Shown in pieces: positions 1 to 5,464 of a DNA stretch of 36,078 nucleotides (position 1 is its first letter; every line of letters begins with the position of its first letter). The notes beneath the pieces were generated by a model. The model had not been told where the DNA came from and ran no database searches. It saw only the letters and a program-made list of their open reading frames with translations. Source of the DNA: an uncultured Clostridia bacterium (GTDB taxonomy: Bacteria > Bacillota > Clostridia > Christensenellales > Borkfalkiaceae). A program made the position numbers and the translations under genes. The DNA is taken from contig CALVUR010000011.1 in the NCBI GenBank assembly GCA_944363645.1, positions 1-36,078 of the forward strand. Reading direction: 5' to 3'.

Positions 1-149
1 GTACCCGTCAAGGCTCTGTCTATGTATTCGCGGACTATGCGCAAATTGTTGCGTTCGGCAAAGGCGCGGCACTCTGCCAACTGCCCCTCGATGGACTGTT
101 CGTTCTGTGCGTGGGAACTGAAACGGGCGTATATGACTGCGTTTTTCAT
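1..149 (-). CDS. Serine site-specific recombinase, N-terminal fragment cut by window edge
   Basis: Reading the minus strand from an ATG at 149 gives a protein starting MKNAVIYARFSSHAQNEQSI, followed by a stretch ending REYIDRALTGT at the window edge. The YARFSS motif near residue 10 carries the catalytic serine of resolvase/invertase recombinases, and the IEGQL and EYID-type segments fit the same catalytic domain. A good ribosome binding site (AAAGGAG) lies about 9 bases before the ATG, which fixes the start. Only 49 codons are visible; the rest lies outside, so large versus small serine recombinase cannot be decided. Such genes usually sit at one end of an integrative element and catalyse its insertion and excision. 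This one is transcribed outward, leaving the hairpin-rich block upstream of it. GC content is clearly above that of the chromosome to the right. Confidence 0.9.
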   Translation of the reverse strand, partial: MKNAVIYARFSSHAQNEQSIEGQLAECRAFAERNNLRIVREYIDRALTG

Positions 150-203
150 TGCGGTTGCTCCTTTCGGCGCGGGGTGCGCCTTAATTTAATTTTTGCGGTG
201 CTT

Positions 204-419
204 TTGTGCTTAACCGCCTTAACCAGACCAGCTCGCCGCCGCAGGGGAATGTCAACGGGACATACTTTCCCGCCCCTGCGGGAAAGAAGTTGTCGGTGGA
301 GATTTTTCGCTTATGACAAGCAGGTTTTTCCTCAAATTCAGATAGCGAAAAATACAACCGCTTGCCCGTTGATCAGAACACAAGGCGGCGAAATAATCTC
401 ACAAGGCGGTTAAGCACAA
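204..419. repeat. Nested inverted-repeat block upstream of the recombinase (candidate structured RNA or recombination/control region)
   Basis: A perfect 17-bp inverted repeat (204-220 with 403-419, core GTGCTTAACCGCC) encloses further stems. These are CCGCAGGGG (239-247) with CCCCTGCGG (273-281), ATGTC/GACAT (249-253 with 259-263) nested inside it, and ATTTTTCGCT (302-311) with AGCGAAAAAT (344-353). A rival 9-bp hairpin, CTTTCCCGC (265-273) with GCGGGAAAG (278-286), shares bases with the first inner stem, so two folds are possible. No convincing reading frame crosses the block. It lies between the recombinase start and the XRE regulator. Which strand is transcribed is not evident. Confidence 0.6.
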
Positions 420-600
420 GCAAAAAGCTCTCAAATTGACTATTGGCATTATACCATTATTAGAAAATATTAGCACTAAAAATCTACCTAAAAGCCATAA
501 TCGGAAAATTTGTAGAGTGAATATGAACGCAAAAGCCTTTTCTATTGTCTGATTTTATCGTATAATAAAGGTACAAAATTTAATTGAACGGAGGCATAAA

Positions 601-1212
601 ATGGATTATAAGAAAATTGGTTTGTTTCTCGCACAGGAGCGAAAAGCAAAAAAGTTAACACAAGCGCAAGTAGCAGAAAAATTATATGTCAGTGAAAAGA
701 CAATTTCAAAATGGGAAAATGGGAGAGGCTTGCCTGATACGAGTTTACTAATAAATCTTTGCGCATTATACGACTTATCAATTAACGAACTTTTGAGCGG
801 TGAACGGTTAAACGAACAAAATTATAAAGCAAAAGCCGAAGATAATATGGAAACATTGCTTTCACAAAGAAAAAGTAATAAACAGAAAATGTTTATCTCT
901 ATTTTAATATGTGTTTGTACTTTAAGTATTTTATTTGTTTGTGTAGCACTTGCAAGTTTTCTCAATATTCCTATTTGGTTAAGAATATGCCTTATTATCT
1001 ACGGTTTTATGGTTGCGGTTTGTGGCGTGGGCATTTATATATTTTTTGATATAAATGTTGGCTCGTTTGAGTGTAAACATTGTGGCAAGAAGTTTGTTCC
1101 TACGACGAAGGCTTATATCTTTTCTTATCACAATTTTACTGCGAGAAAATTAAAGTGTCCATTTTGCGGAAAAACAAGTATGTGTAAAAAGCGGTTGCAA
1201 AACAAAGATTGA
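601..1212 (+). CDS. XRE-family regulator with two membrane helices and a C-terminal zinc ribbon
   Basis: Residues about 5-66 form a classic helix-turn-helix of the XRE/HTH_3 type (LTQAQVAEKLYVSEKTISKW, then LPDTSLLINLCALYDLSINE). Two hydrophobic helices follow at about 97-120 and 125-150. The tail has two Cys-x-x-Cys pairs (CKHCGKK and CPFCGK) that would bind one zinc. The start is fixed by GGAGG about 7 bases upstream, and a -10-like TATAAT is at 561-566. HTH plus membrane plus zinc-ribbon architectures occur in Bacillota, where the membrane part is usually thought to sense a signal and control DNA binding; no ligand can be deduced here. It lies in the mobile-element flank and is much more AT-rich than the genes around it, so it may have a separate origin. 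Its target is unknown; the neighbouring recombinase or the element's own promoters are natural guesses. Confidence 0.8.
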   Translation: MDYKKIGLFLAQERKAKKLTQAQVAEKLYVSEKTISKWENGRGLPDTSLLINLCALYDLSINELLSGERLNEQNYKAKAEDNMETLLSQRKSNKQKMFISILICVCTLSILFVCVALASFLNIPIWLRICLIIYGFMVAVCGVGIYIFFDINVGSFECKHCGKKFVPTTKAYIFSYHNFTARKLKCPFCGKTSMCKKRLQNKD

Positions 1213-1224
1213 CGGTAGTTATTT

Positions 1225-1386
1225 ATGCTTTATTACACCGTTTGCCCCTCTTGTGGGTACAAATTATTGAAAGCAGGCGACGGCTCAACGATAGAAATAC
1301 ATTGTCCGAAATGCGGGGCTAAAATGCTGATTGAAATTAAGGACGGCAAAATTACCATTCAAAAGACGATAGCCGAAAAAGCATAA
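1225..1386 (+). CDS. Small zinc-ribbon protein, 53 aa
   Basis: An ATG at 1225, 13 bases after the XRE gene stops, opens a 53-residue frame beginning MLYYTVCPSCGYKLLKAGDG and continuing to CPKCGAKM. The two CPxCG knuckles, 20 residues apart, are a textbook rubredoxin-like or Com-like zinc ribbon. The rest is a short beta-rich tail ending in EKA. It probably shares a transcript with the regulator and is followed by a hairpin terminator. Proteins like this are common cargo of integrative elements and of phages (Com-type translational regulators), but I cannot assign a function. No strong ribosome site is visible, so translational coupling to the upstream gene is likely. Confidence 0.65.
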   Translation: MLYYTVCPSCGYKLLKAGDGSTIEIHCPKCGAKMLIEIKDGKITIQKTIAEKA

Positions 1387-1410
1387 GGCTATCTAATAAC
1401 TGTAAAGATA

Positions 1411-1485
1411 AAGAATTGAGTGTACGAAAGTAAAGCAAAAGTATTTATTTTCGGGGGCAGAAATGTCGCACTCAATTCTTTTTTT
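1411..1485 (+). terminator. Long-loop hairpin with T tract after the zinc-ribbon gene
   Basis: AAGAATTGAGTG (1411-1422) pairs with CACTCAATTCTT (1469-1480) and is followed by a run of T. AACTGT (1399-1404) and ACAGTT (1494-1499) can extend it as an outer stem. The 46-base loop is long for a simple terminator, so this may be a larger RNA fold. Confidence 0.5.
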
Positions 1486-1615
1486 ATGCTTTGACAGTTC
1501 ATAATAAGTGCAATACATATCCCAAAATCAAGTGAAATAACGGGGTTGTATGCGCACGCTCGCCTACGGCTAACATTTGTATAAGGTGTTGAAACTCTCC
1601 GCGAAAGAGTATGAA

Positions 1616-1676
1616 CCCGACAAATTTTTAGGGCTAAATTTCTTGGTTTAGTTCAAAAATTTGTCGGGCTTTTTTT
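1616..1676 (+). terminator. Strong 14-bp hairpin terminator
   Basis: CCCGACAAATTTTT (1616-1629) pairs perfectly with AAAAATTTGTCGGG (1655-1668), with a small CTAAA/TTTAG stem in the loop, followed by CT7. The 110 bases before it (1500-1610) contain no gene. They hold a GC-rich patch around CGCACGCTCGCCTACGGC and a small ACTCT/AGAGT hairpin; I cannot assign a role to this stretch. Confidence 0.7.
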
Positions 1677-1795
1677 ATATGTTTTTGCGCCCGCCAGATC
1701 GAGATTTAGTTCTCGACTGGCGGGCGCTTATCTTTGCAAAATTTGCCTGTTTCGGTCGATTTTCCAAAAACAGAAAATCAAGGAACAGACAAACA

Positions 1796-2203
1796 ATGCA
1801 AACAATTAAATATCATTTTGCGGACGGCACGACAAGCGAAATCGAGGTTACAGACGAATTTTACACGCTATATGCAGAACTGGTGCAACAGGAAAAGCGC
1901 AACCATTGGAAAGAAACGCGGCGGCATATCTCATTAACCTATCTGATTGAAAACGGAATAGATTTTGAGGATAAAACCGCCGATACATTGGCGATTGTGA
2001 TACGGAGAGAGAAAACGGAGCAAGTACAAAAAGCGGTATCAACACTTTCGGAGAAGCGGCAGGAACTGATACATAAAGTCTTTTACGAGGAACTGTCTAT
2101 GCGAACGATAGCGAGGCAACAAGGCGTTTCGCATTCTTCAATATCCCAACAAATGAAAACAATACGCAAATTGCTGAAAAAGGCGTTGAGCGGGTATATA
2201 TAA
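1796..2203 (+). CDS. Sigma-70 region-4-like protein of the mobile element, 135 aa
   Basis: The ATG at 1796 gives a protein beginning MQTIKYHFADGTTSEIEVTD. The upstream extension of the same frame runs through the terminator and is rejected. The C-terminal half (LSEKRQELIHKVFYEELSMR, then TIARQQGVSHSSISQQMKTI) is the helix-turn-helix of sigma region 4, in which a new round of recognition follows a short loop. Region 2 is absent, so it cannot be a full sigma factor. The N-terminal part resembles small proteins regularly found in Tn916-like and related integrative elements, annotated as sigma-70-like or DUF proteins. Its codon use (GCG, CGG, CGC) is richer in GC than the chromosomal genes, supporting horizontal origin. 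It is followed by a strong hairpin at 2233-2268. Its actual role in the element is unknown. Confidence 0.7.
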   Translation: MQTIKYHFADGTTSEIEVTDEFYTLYAELVQQEKRNHWKETRRHISLTYLIENGIDFEDKTADTLAIVIRREKTEQVQKAVSTLSEKRQELIHKVFYEELSMRTIARQQGVSHSSISQQMKTIRKLLKKALSGYI

Positions 2204-2232
2204 AATATTACACATAAATGGCGACAAATGGC

Positions 2233-2268
2233 GACGGGGTGGACTTAGTATTACCAGTCCACCCCGTC
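2233..2268. other. Perfect 13-bp hairpin without an immediate T tract
   Basis: GACGGGGTGGACT (2233-2245) pairs with AGTCCACCCCGTC (2256-2268) around a 10-base loop. It is preceded by a direct repeat of ATGGCGAC and followed 12 bases later by TTTTTGGGGG. It sits between the sigma-like gene and a tiny frame starting at 2297. It could be an intercistronic processing or stability hairpin, or a protein-binding site. Confidence 0.6.
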
Positions 2269-2296
2269 ACACTGTCACACTTTTTGGGGGTATATT

Positions 2297-2439
2297 ATGG
2301 ACGATAAGATTAAAATGGATTTTTCTGTATCGGACGAAACGACCGAAACGAAAAAAAATTCACAAACAAATTCACGGGAGAATTAAAAAAGCCGCCTACA
2401 CTCATAGAGATTGCAGACGACGGGACAATGCCTTTCTAA
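2297..2439 (+). pseudogene. Small mobile-element protein interrupted at an A8 tract (frameshift or slippage)
   Basis: An ATG at 2297 after a G-rich ribosome site gives MDDKIKMDFSVSDETTETKK and then a stop at 2384-2386. Just after the run of eight A (2351-2358) the -1 frame reads on as a sensible sequence, FTNKFTGELKKPPTLIEIAD, then DGTMPF and a stop at 2437-2439. Joined, the two parts give a 47-residue acidic protein. The tract reads as A AAA AAA in the zero frame, a classical slippery heptamer, so programmed -1 slippage, a real one-base deletion, or an assembly error are all possible. I do not recognise the family. Confidence 0.45.
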
Positions 2440-2497
2440 TTCCGTTCGGAGGGGGGTTCTTGGGTGGGCTTTATCAAATTATTTAGGGGAAACAAAT

Positions 2498-2692
2498 TTG
2501 AAAAATGCAAAGGCTTTACCGCTTGGCATAAGCGTGATTTACTTCAACGACGAAAGCAAAAACATATATGCCGATTTGCCGCCGAATAAGGAACAAGCAA
2601 AACGGCTGTCAAAGCGGATCTATAAAGACGCAATGACAGCCGTTTGCACGGAGCAAGCCAGCGGCAAGGCATTAGCCCCGGCTTGCGACTAA
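2498..2692 (+). CDS. Possible small protein of unknown function, TTG start
   Basis: After TTAGGGG a TTG codon at 2498 opens a 64-residue frame beginning with a KNAKALPLGISVIYFNDE stretch and containing DLPPNKEQAKRLSKRIYKD. The composition looks like real protein (charged helix in the second half), but the gene is short, its start is uncertain and an overlapping frame is also open for 40 codons. An inverted repeat (AACGGCTGTCA 2601-2611 with TGACAGCCGTT 2634-2644) lies within it. It may be the remnant of a longer gene damaged at the element's edge. Confidence 0.3.
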   Translation: MKNAKALPLGISVIYFNDESKNIYADLPPNKEQAKRLSKRIYKDAMTAVCTEQASGKALAPACD

Positions 2693-2807
2693 CTGTTTGC
2701 CGTATATCGGATAATCTGATAGCGGCAAATCGACTTGGCAATAGTATTCCGTTCTGTTTATCTGATATAATACTGTGTGCGTTTTTGCGGCTTTCAGTTC
2801 CACCACT

Positions 2808-2844
2808 ATCTTAAACCTGTCTTTTCAGGTTTAAGATTTTTTTA
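2808..2844 (+). terminator. Strong rho-independent terminator
   Basis: ATCTTAAACCTG (2808-2819) pairs with CAGGTTTAAGAT (2826-2837), 6-base loop, followed by seven T. It closes the mobile-element flank. The rest of 2693-3107 holds no gene that I can support. Confidence 0.8.
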
Positions 2845-2990
2845 TGCCAAAAAAAGTAATCTTTACCTTTTGTGTTGCGGACGCTTACAGTATATAAATA
2901 AAAGCACAACAAAAAGCCACAACAAATTAGAAAAGGGGAACGATTTACTTTCTGCTGACATTATTTAATGATAAGTAAGGTTTTTAAATA

Positions 2991-3023
2991 AAAAAAAGGA
3001 CGGCAAAATGCAGTCCTTTTTTT
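2991..3023. terminator. Bidirectional terminator hairpin
   Basis: AAAAAAAGGAC (2991-3001) pairs with GTCCTTTTTTT (3013-3023) around an 11-base loop, giving a T tract in both directions. On the minus strand it would end the DUF1294 transcript. Confidence 0.7.
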
Positions 3024-3107
3024 GTTATCTTTAAATGTGAGTTTTTGCATTTAGTGGGCATACGTAGTGAGTTTTAGCCACTTTTTAAACAAAAAGTCGA
3101 TAAAAAT

Positions 3108-3392
3108 TTACAATACATATAAACAAACGACAAGTGGGATAGCGATATGAATGATAAGTGATAAAAAATTTACAAACCAAAAATACCAGTGTAGTGTTTT
3201 ATGCCTAAAAATTTTCATACCTAAAAGTCCGCCAACAGCACCGCCTAAAAAACCCATTCCAAGCAAAACTGATTCTTTTACACGCCACTTTTTTTCCTTT
3301 GCCTTGTTTTTGTCTGATAGGTAAAGAAAAAAGGTGATTATGCTCATTACTACAATAAAGGCGATATAACCAATCAAAAAATATGAGTTCAT
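3108..3392 (-). CDS. DUF1294 small membrane protein
   Basis: The product has helices at about residues 4-24 and two further ones in the second half. In between lies LLGMGFLGGAVGGLLGMKIF, followed by RHKTLHWYF. The glycine-rich segment followed by R-H-K-T is the signature of the DUF1294 family, small inner-membrane proteins of unknown function. Two in-frame ATGs exist, at 3398 and 3392. The GAGG sequence touches the first, so the second, 7 bases from it, is the likelier start and is used here (94 aa). It is monocistronic, upstream of a bidirectional terminator, and follows the peroxiredoxin gene in the same direction with a short gap. Confidence 0.75.
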   Translation of the reverse strand: MNSYFLIGYIAFIVVMSIITFFLYLSDKNKAKEKKWRVKESVLLGMGFLGGAVGGLLGMKIFRHKTLHWYFWFVNFLSLIIHIAIPLVVCLYVL

Positions 3393-3464
3393 ATTCATTC
3401 CTCATAAAACCTTTAAAATTTTGCGGTTGATATCTTAATAATTTTGTTCTTAGGTCGTGGGCGA

Positions 3465-3917
3465 TTAAAGCATAGCCAAAATTTCTTGTGCGTTGGTGTC
3501 TGGCTTTACCTTTGGCATAACTTTAATAATCGTGCCTTGTTCGTCAATGATAAAAGTGGCACGTGTAACGCCAAAACCAAGTTTACCATACAACTTTCTT
3601 TCTTGCCAAACGCCAAATGCTTCAATGGCTTTTTTCTCAGGGTCAGAAAGCAAAATAAAAGGCAAGTTGTACTTTTCAGCAAACTTAACATGGGAAGCAA
3701 CGCTGTCTTTACTTATACCAATTACAACAACATCTTTTTCCTTAAAGCCGTTGTATGCTGCGGCAAATGCGCACGCTTGACGTGTACAACCGGGGGTGTT
3801 GTCCTTTGGGTAAAAATAAACAACAACCTTTTTGCCTAAAAAATCGCTTAATGAAACCAAATTCCCATCCTTATCTTCAAGGGTAATTTGTGGTGCTTTC
3901 ATTCCTTCTTGTAACAT
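3465..3917 (-). CDS. bcp: Thioredoxin-dependent thiol peroxidase (BCP/PrxQ)
   Basis: Peroxiredoxin of the BCP/PrxQ class, which reduces hydrogen peroxide and organic hydroperoxides with electrons from thioredoxin in the cytoplasm. The active-site block YFYPKDNTPGCTRQACAFA has the peroxidatic Cys at residue 44 and the resolving Cys at 49, the spacing typical of PrxQ. The downstream GISKDSVASHVKFAEKYNLP and FGVTRATFIIDEQGTI blocks also fit. The open frame extends 22 codons upstream, but AAGGAG stands about 10 bases before the internal ATG at 3917, and family members start close to this residue, giving 150 aa. It would protect an oxygen-sensitive anaerobe, for example its PFOR. The gene stands alone, with the DUF1294 gene downstream. 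Confidence 0.92.
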   Translation of the reverse strand: MLQEGMKAPQITLEDKDGNLVSLSDFLGKKVVVYFYPKDNTPGCTRQACAFAAAYNGFKEKDVVVIGISKDSVASHVKFAEKYNLPFILLSDPEKKAIEAFGVWQERKLYGKLGFGVTRATFIIDEQGTIIKVMPKVKPDTNAQEILAML

Positions 3918-4065
3918 ATTTATATTCTCCTTAAAAGTTATTTTCTTTTTTTCTATTATACCACACAGCCCCCCAAAAATCAACCCACCGCAAAATCATT
4001 ACAAAATGAATTTTTCTTCAAAACATCAGCCTTTTATTGCTTTATGCACCTTTCTTTTCAAACTT

Positions 4066-4091
4066 AAAAAAAGCAAGTCGTTTAGACCTGC
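4066..4091 (-). terminator. Terminator-like hairpin after repeat unit C
   Basis: GCAAGTC (4073-4079) with GACCTGC (4085-4091, one mismatch); read on the minus strand it ends in seven T. Second member of the GTC/GAC-type hairpins of the array. Confidence 0.6.
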
Positions 4092-4100
4092 TTTTCTTTT

Positions 4101-4226
4101 TGGCTGGGGATGAGGGATTCGCTCCGCAAAACAAGTTTTGCTATCACGCCGGTCTGGCAAATGTGCCACTGGCACATTTGAACCGCTTTTTTAGCAAAAA
4201 GCAGTTTACCCAGCCGTTCGAATCCC
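4101..4226 (-). repeat. tRNA-Gln-derived structured repeat, unit C
   Basis: On the minus strand the unit starts GGGATTCGAACGGCTGGG and ends with the same last 21 bases as the neighbouring tRNA-Gln, including its CCA. Inside are the stem AACTGCTTTTT/AAAAAGCGGTT with one U-G pair, the 11-bp palindrome 4158-4180, and the invariant hairpin GCAAAAC-TT-GTTTTGC at 4126-4141. It is almost identical to unit A (both 126 bp). Confidence 0.85.
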
Positions 4227-4239
4227 TATTTATACATTA

Positions 4240-4268
4240 AAAAAAGAAAACAAGCCCCGTTGGGCTTG
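4240..4268 (-). terminator. Terminator-like hairpin after repeat unit B
   Basis: CAAGCCC (4251-4257) with GGGCTTG (4262-4268), followed on the minus strand by TTTTCTTTTTTT. Same type as the hairpin behind tRNA-Gln. Confidence 0.65.
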
Positions 4269-4279
4269 TTCTTCTTTTT

Positions 4280-4423
4280 TGGCTGGGGATGAGGGATTCG
4301 CTCCGCAAAACAAGTTTTGCTATCACGCCTGTCTGGCAAACGCAACACTGTTGCGTTTGGTGGGCTTTTTATATCAGTTAATATATTCTCAATTAAAAGC
4401 CCACTACCCAGCCGTTCGAATCC
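4280..4423 (-). repeat. tRNA-Gln-derived structured repeat, unit B
   Basis: It has the same conserved ends and invariant GCAAAAC hairpin (4305-4320) as units A and C. The two other stems differ in sequence but remain fully paired: CAAACGCAACA with TGTTGCGTTTG (4337-4359), and GTGGGCTTTT with AAAAGCCCAC around a longer loop. The unit is 144 bp because of that loop. Confidence 0.85.
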
Positions 4424-4435
4424 CTTTTTATACAT

Positions 4436-4467
4436 TAAAAAAAGAAAAGCAAGTCATTTAGACTTGC
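4436..4467 (-). terminator. Terminator-like hairpin after repeat unit A
   Basis: GCAAGTC (4449-4455) with GACTTGC (4461-4467), followed on the minus strand by TTTTCTTTTTTT. Confidence 0.65.
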
Positions 4468-4476
4468 CTTTCTTTT

Positions 4477-4602
4477 TGGCTGGGGATGAGGGATTCGCTC
4501 CGCAAAACAAGTTTTGCTATCACGCCTGTCTGGCAAATGTGCCACTGGCACATTTGAAGTGTCTTCTTAACAGAAAACACTTTACCCAGCCGTTCGAATC
4601 CC
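4477..4602 (-). repeat. tRNA-Gln-derived structured repeat, unit A
   Basis: First unit downstream of tRNA-Gln. It has conserved ends as in B and C and the invariant hairpin at 4502-4517. The 11-bp palindrome is at 4534-4556 (CAAATGTGCCA, one central base, TGGCACATTTG). The variable stem AAGTGTTTTC/GAAGACACTT has one U-G pair on the minus strand. The 8-base ends GGGATTCG and CGAATCCC can close the whole unit, and GGCTGGG/CCCAGCC offers a rival or crossing pairing. Confidence 0.85.
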
Positions 4603-4611
4603 TTTTTATAC

Positions 4612-4645
4612 ATTAAAAAAAGAAAAGCAAGCCCCGATGGGCTTG
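4612..4645 (-). terminator. Terminator behind tRNA-Gln
   Basis: CAAGCCC (4628-4634) pairs with GGGCTTG (4639-4645) and is followed on the minus strand by TTTTCTTTTTTT. Confidence 0.7.
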
Positions 4646-4656
4646 TTCTTCTTTTT

Positions 4657-4731
4657 TGGCTGGGGATGAGGGATTCGAACCCCCGGATGACGGAGTCAGA
4701 GTCCGTAGCCTTACCGCTTGGCGAATCCCCA
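4657..4731 (-). tRNA. tRNA-Gln (anticodon CTG)
   Basis: The minus strand folds into a complete cloverleaf: acceptor TGGGGAT with ATCCCCA, D-arm GCC/GGC, anticodon stem ACGGA/TCCGT with loop CTCTGAC (anticodon CTG), and T-arm around TTCGAAT. The discriminator is G, and CCA is encoded at 4657-4659. The weak U1-A72 pair and G73 are typical of tRNA-Gln. The gene heads the repeat array and is the source of the repeats' 3' ends. Confidence 0.95.
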
Positions 4732-4899
4732 ATATTAAAAATTTTGCTTAATTTATTGCATTTCATATCATACCAAACTTTATAAAAAAAGACAAGTATT
4801 TTTGCAAACTTTTTATTTTTACTCTTATTTTTTACTTTTTTAAAATCTCAAACTAATGTCCATATTTTTCATATATTAGCATCATCAACCGCTAAAACT

Positions 4900-4930
4900 G
4901 TCAATAATCGGCTTATAGCCCCACTTTTTT
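4900..4930 (+). repeat. Palindromic intergenic element, copy 1 (degenerate)
   Basis: The right half, GGCTTATAGCCCCACTTTTTT, is retained almost perfectly; the left arm has decayed. First copy to the right of the tRNA array. Confidence 0.6.
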
Positions 4931-5035
4931 ACTTAAACCACGCCAAAAACCGGTTAAACGGTAAATTTTAAATTAGTCCATACCATGTGTTAAAAACATA
5001 AATACAAATCAAGCCTAAAAACCATACAAAAAAAT

Positions 5036-5075
5036 AAAAAAAGCGGTGATAACGGGCTTATAGCCCCACTTTTTT
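5036..5075 (+). repeat. Palindromic intergenic element, copy 2
   Basis: Near-consensus copy with the left arm changed to AAAAAGCGG and TGATAAC instead of CGATAAC; inner stem GGGCT-TAT-AGCCC intact, T tract on the plus strand. It lies in the long AT-rich leader region before PFOR. Confidence 0.75.
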
Positions 5076-5180
5076 GTAAATTTCACTAAAAAACACTTAA
5101 AAATCGATTTTTTAATTGCTAAAAATAAAAATTTTCAACCGCCGTCCGCATATATCTGCACACAACAAGTTAAGACAACC

Positions 5181-5246
5181 CACCACCATAAACAAAATAA
5201 ATCACCACCACAAACAAAATAAATCACCACCATAAACAACACAAAC
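5181..5246. repeat. Three tandem 22-bp units upstream of PFOR
   Basis: CACCACCATAAACAAAATAA-type units begin at 5181, 5203 and 5225; the first two differ by one base and the third diverges at its end. The interval 4732-5430 otherwise contains only palindromic elements and AT-rich sequence, with no gene. Confidence 0.7.
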
Positions 5247-5435
5247 CGCCGTCATAAAAAAGCGTACAATAAGCAGTGCAAAAGGGTGGCAAAAATCAAT
5301 ATATAAAAAAATAGTAGTTCAGCAAAAACGGGGGGGGTAAATGTGTAAAAAGGGGCTAAAATTTACACTTTTACCGACAAAAAGTGGTTTTTAACGGATT
5401 TTTTATTGAAAAATTGCAATTTTTTCCCAAAACCT

Positions 5436-5464
5436 TTGACAACCGCACATATAACTATTATAAT
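5436..5464 (+). promoter_or_regulatory. Sigma-A promoter of the PFOR gene
   Basis: Consensus TTGACA at 5436-5441, a 17-base spacer and consensus TATAAT at 5459-5464. The start point would be near 5471, giving a leader of about 110 bases. GGAGG stands at 5564-5568 before the ATG. This is as strong a promoter as the window shows, fitting a highly expressed enzyme. Confidence 0.85.

Noticed and set aside
111..413. 100-codon frame on the plus strand over the recombinase start
   Set aside because: It runs antisense to the recombinase and through the nested hairpin block, with no ribosome site.
1661..1795. N-terminal extension of the sigma-like gene
   Set aside because: It would start within a strong terminator; a start at 1796 agrees with the sensible protein sequence.
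4101..4602. Integron attC array
   Set aside because: The units have variable hairpins and conserved ends, but I find no GTTRRRY/RYYYAAC core sites at the ends, no cassette genes between them and no integrase in the window; their ends are plainly tRNA sequence.
4101..4731. CRISPR array
   Set aside because: Only three long, mostly identical units with palindromes; no short repeats with unique spacers and no cas genes.
4037..4766. Several open frames of 60-102 codons on both strands across the tRNA-Gln array
   Set aside because: They are translations of the tRNA and its repeats, with repeated peptides tracking the repeat units and no ribosome sites; the stem pairing, not the protein, is what is conserved.
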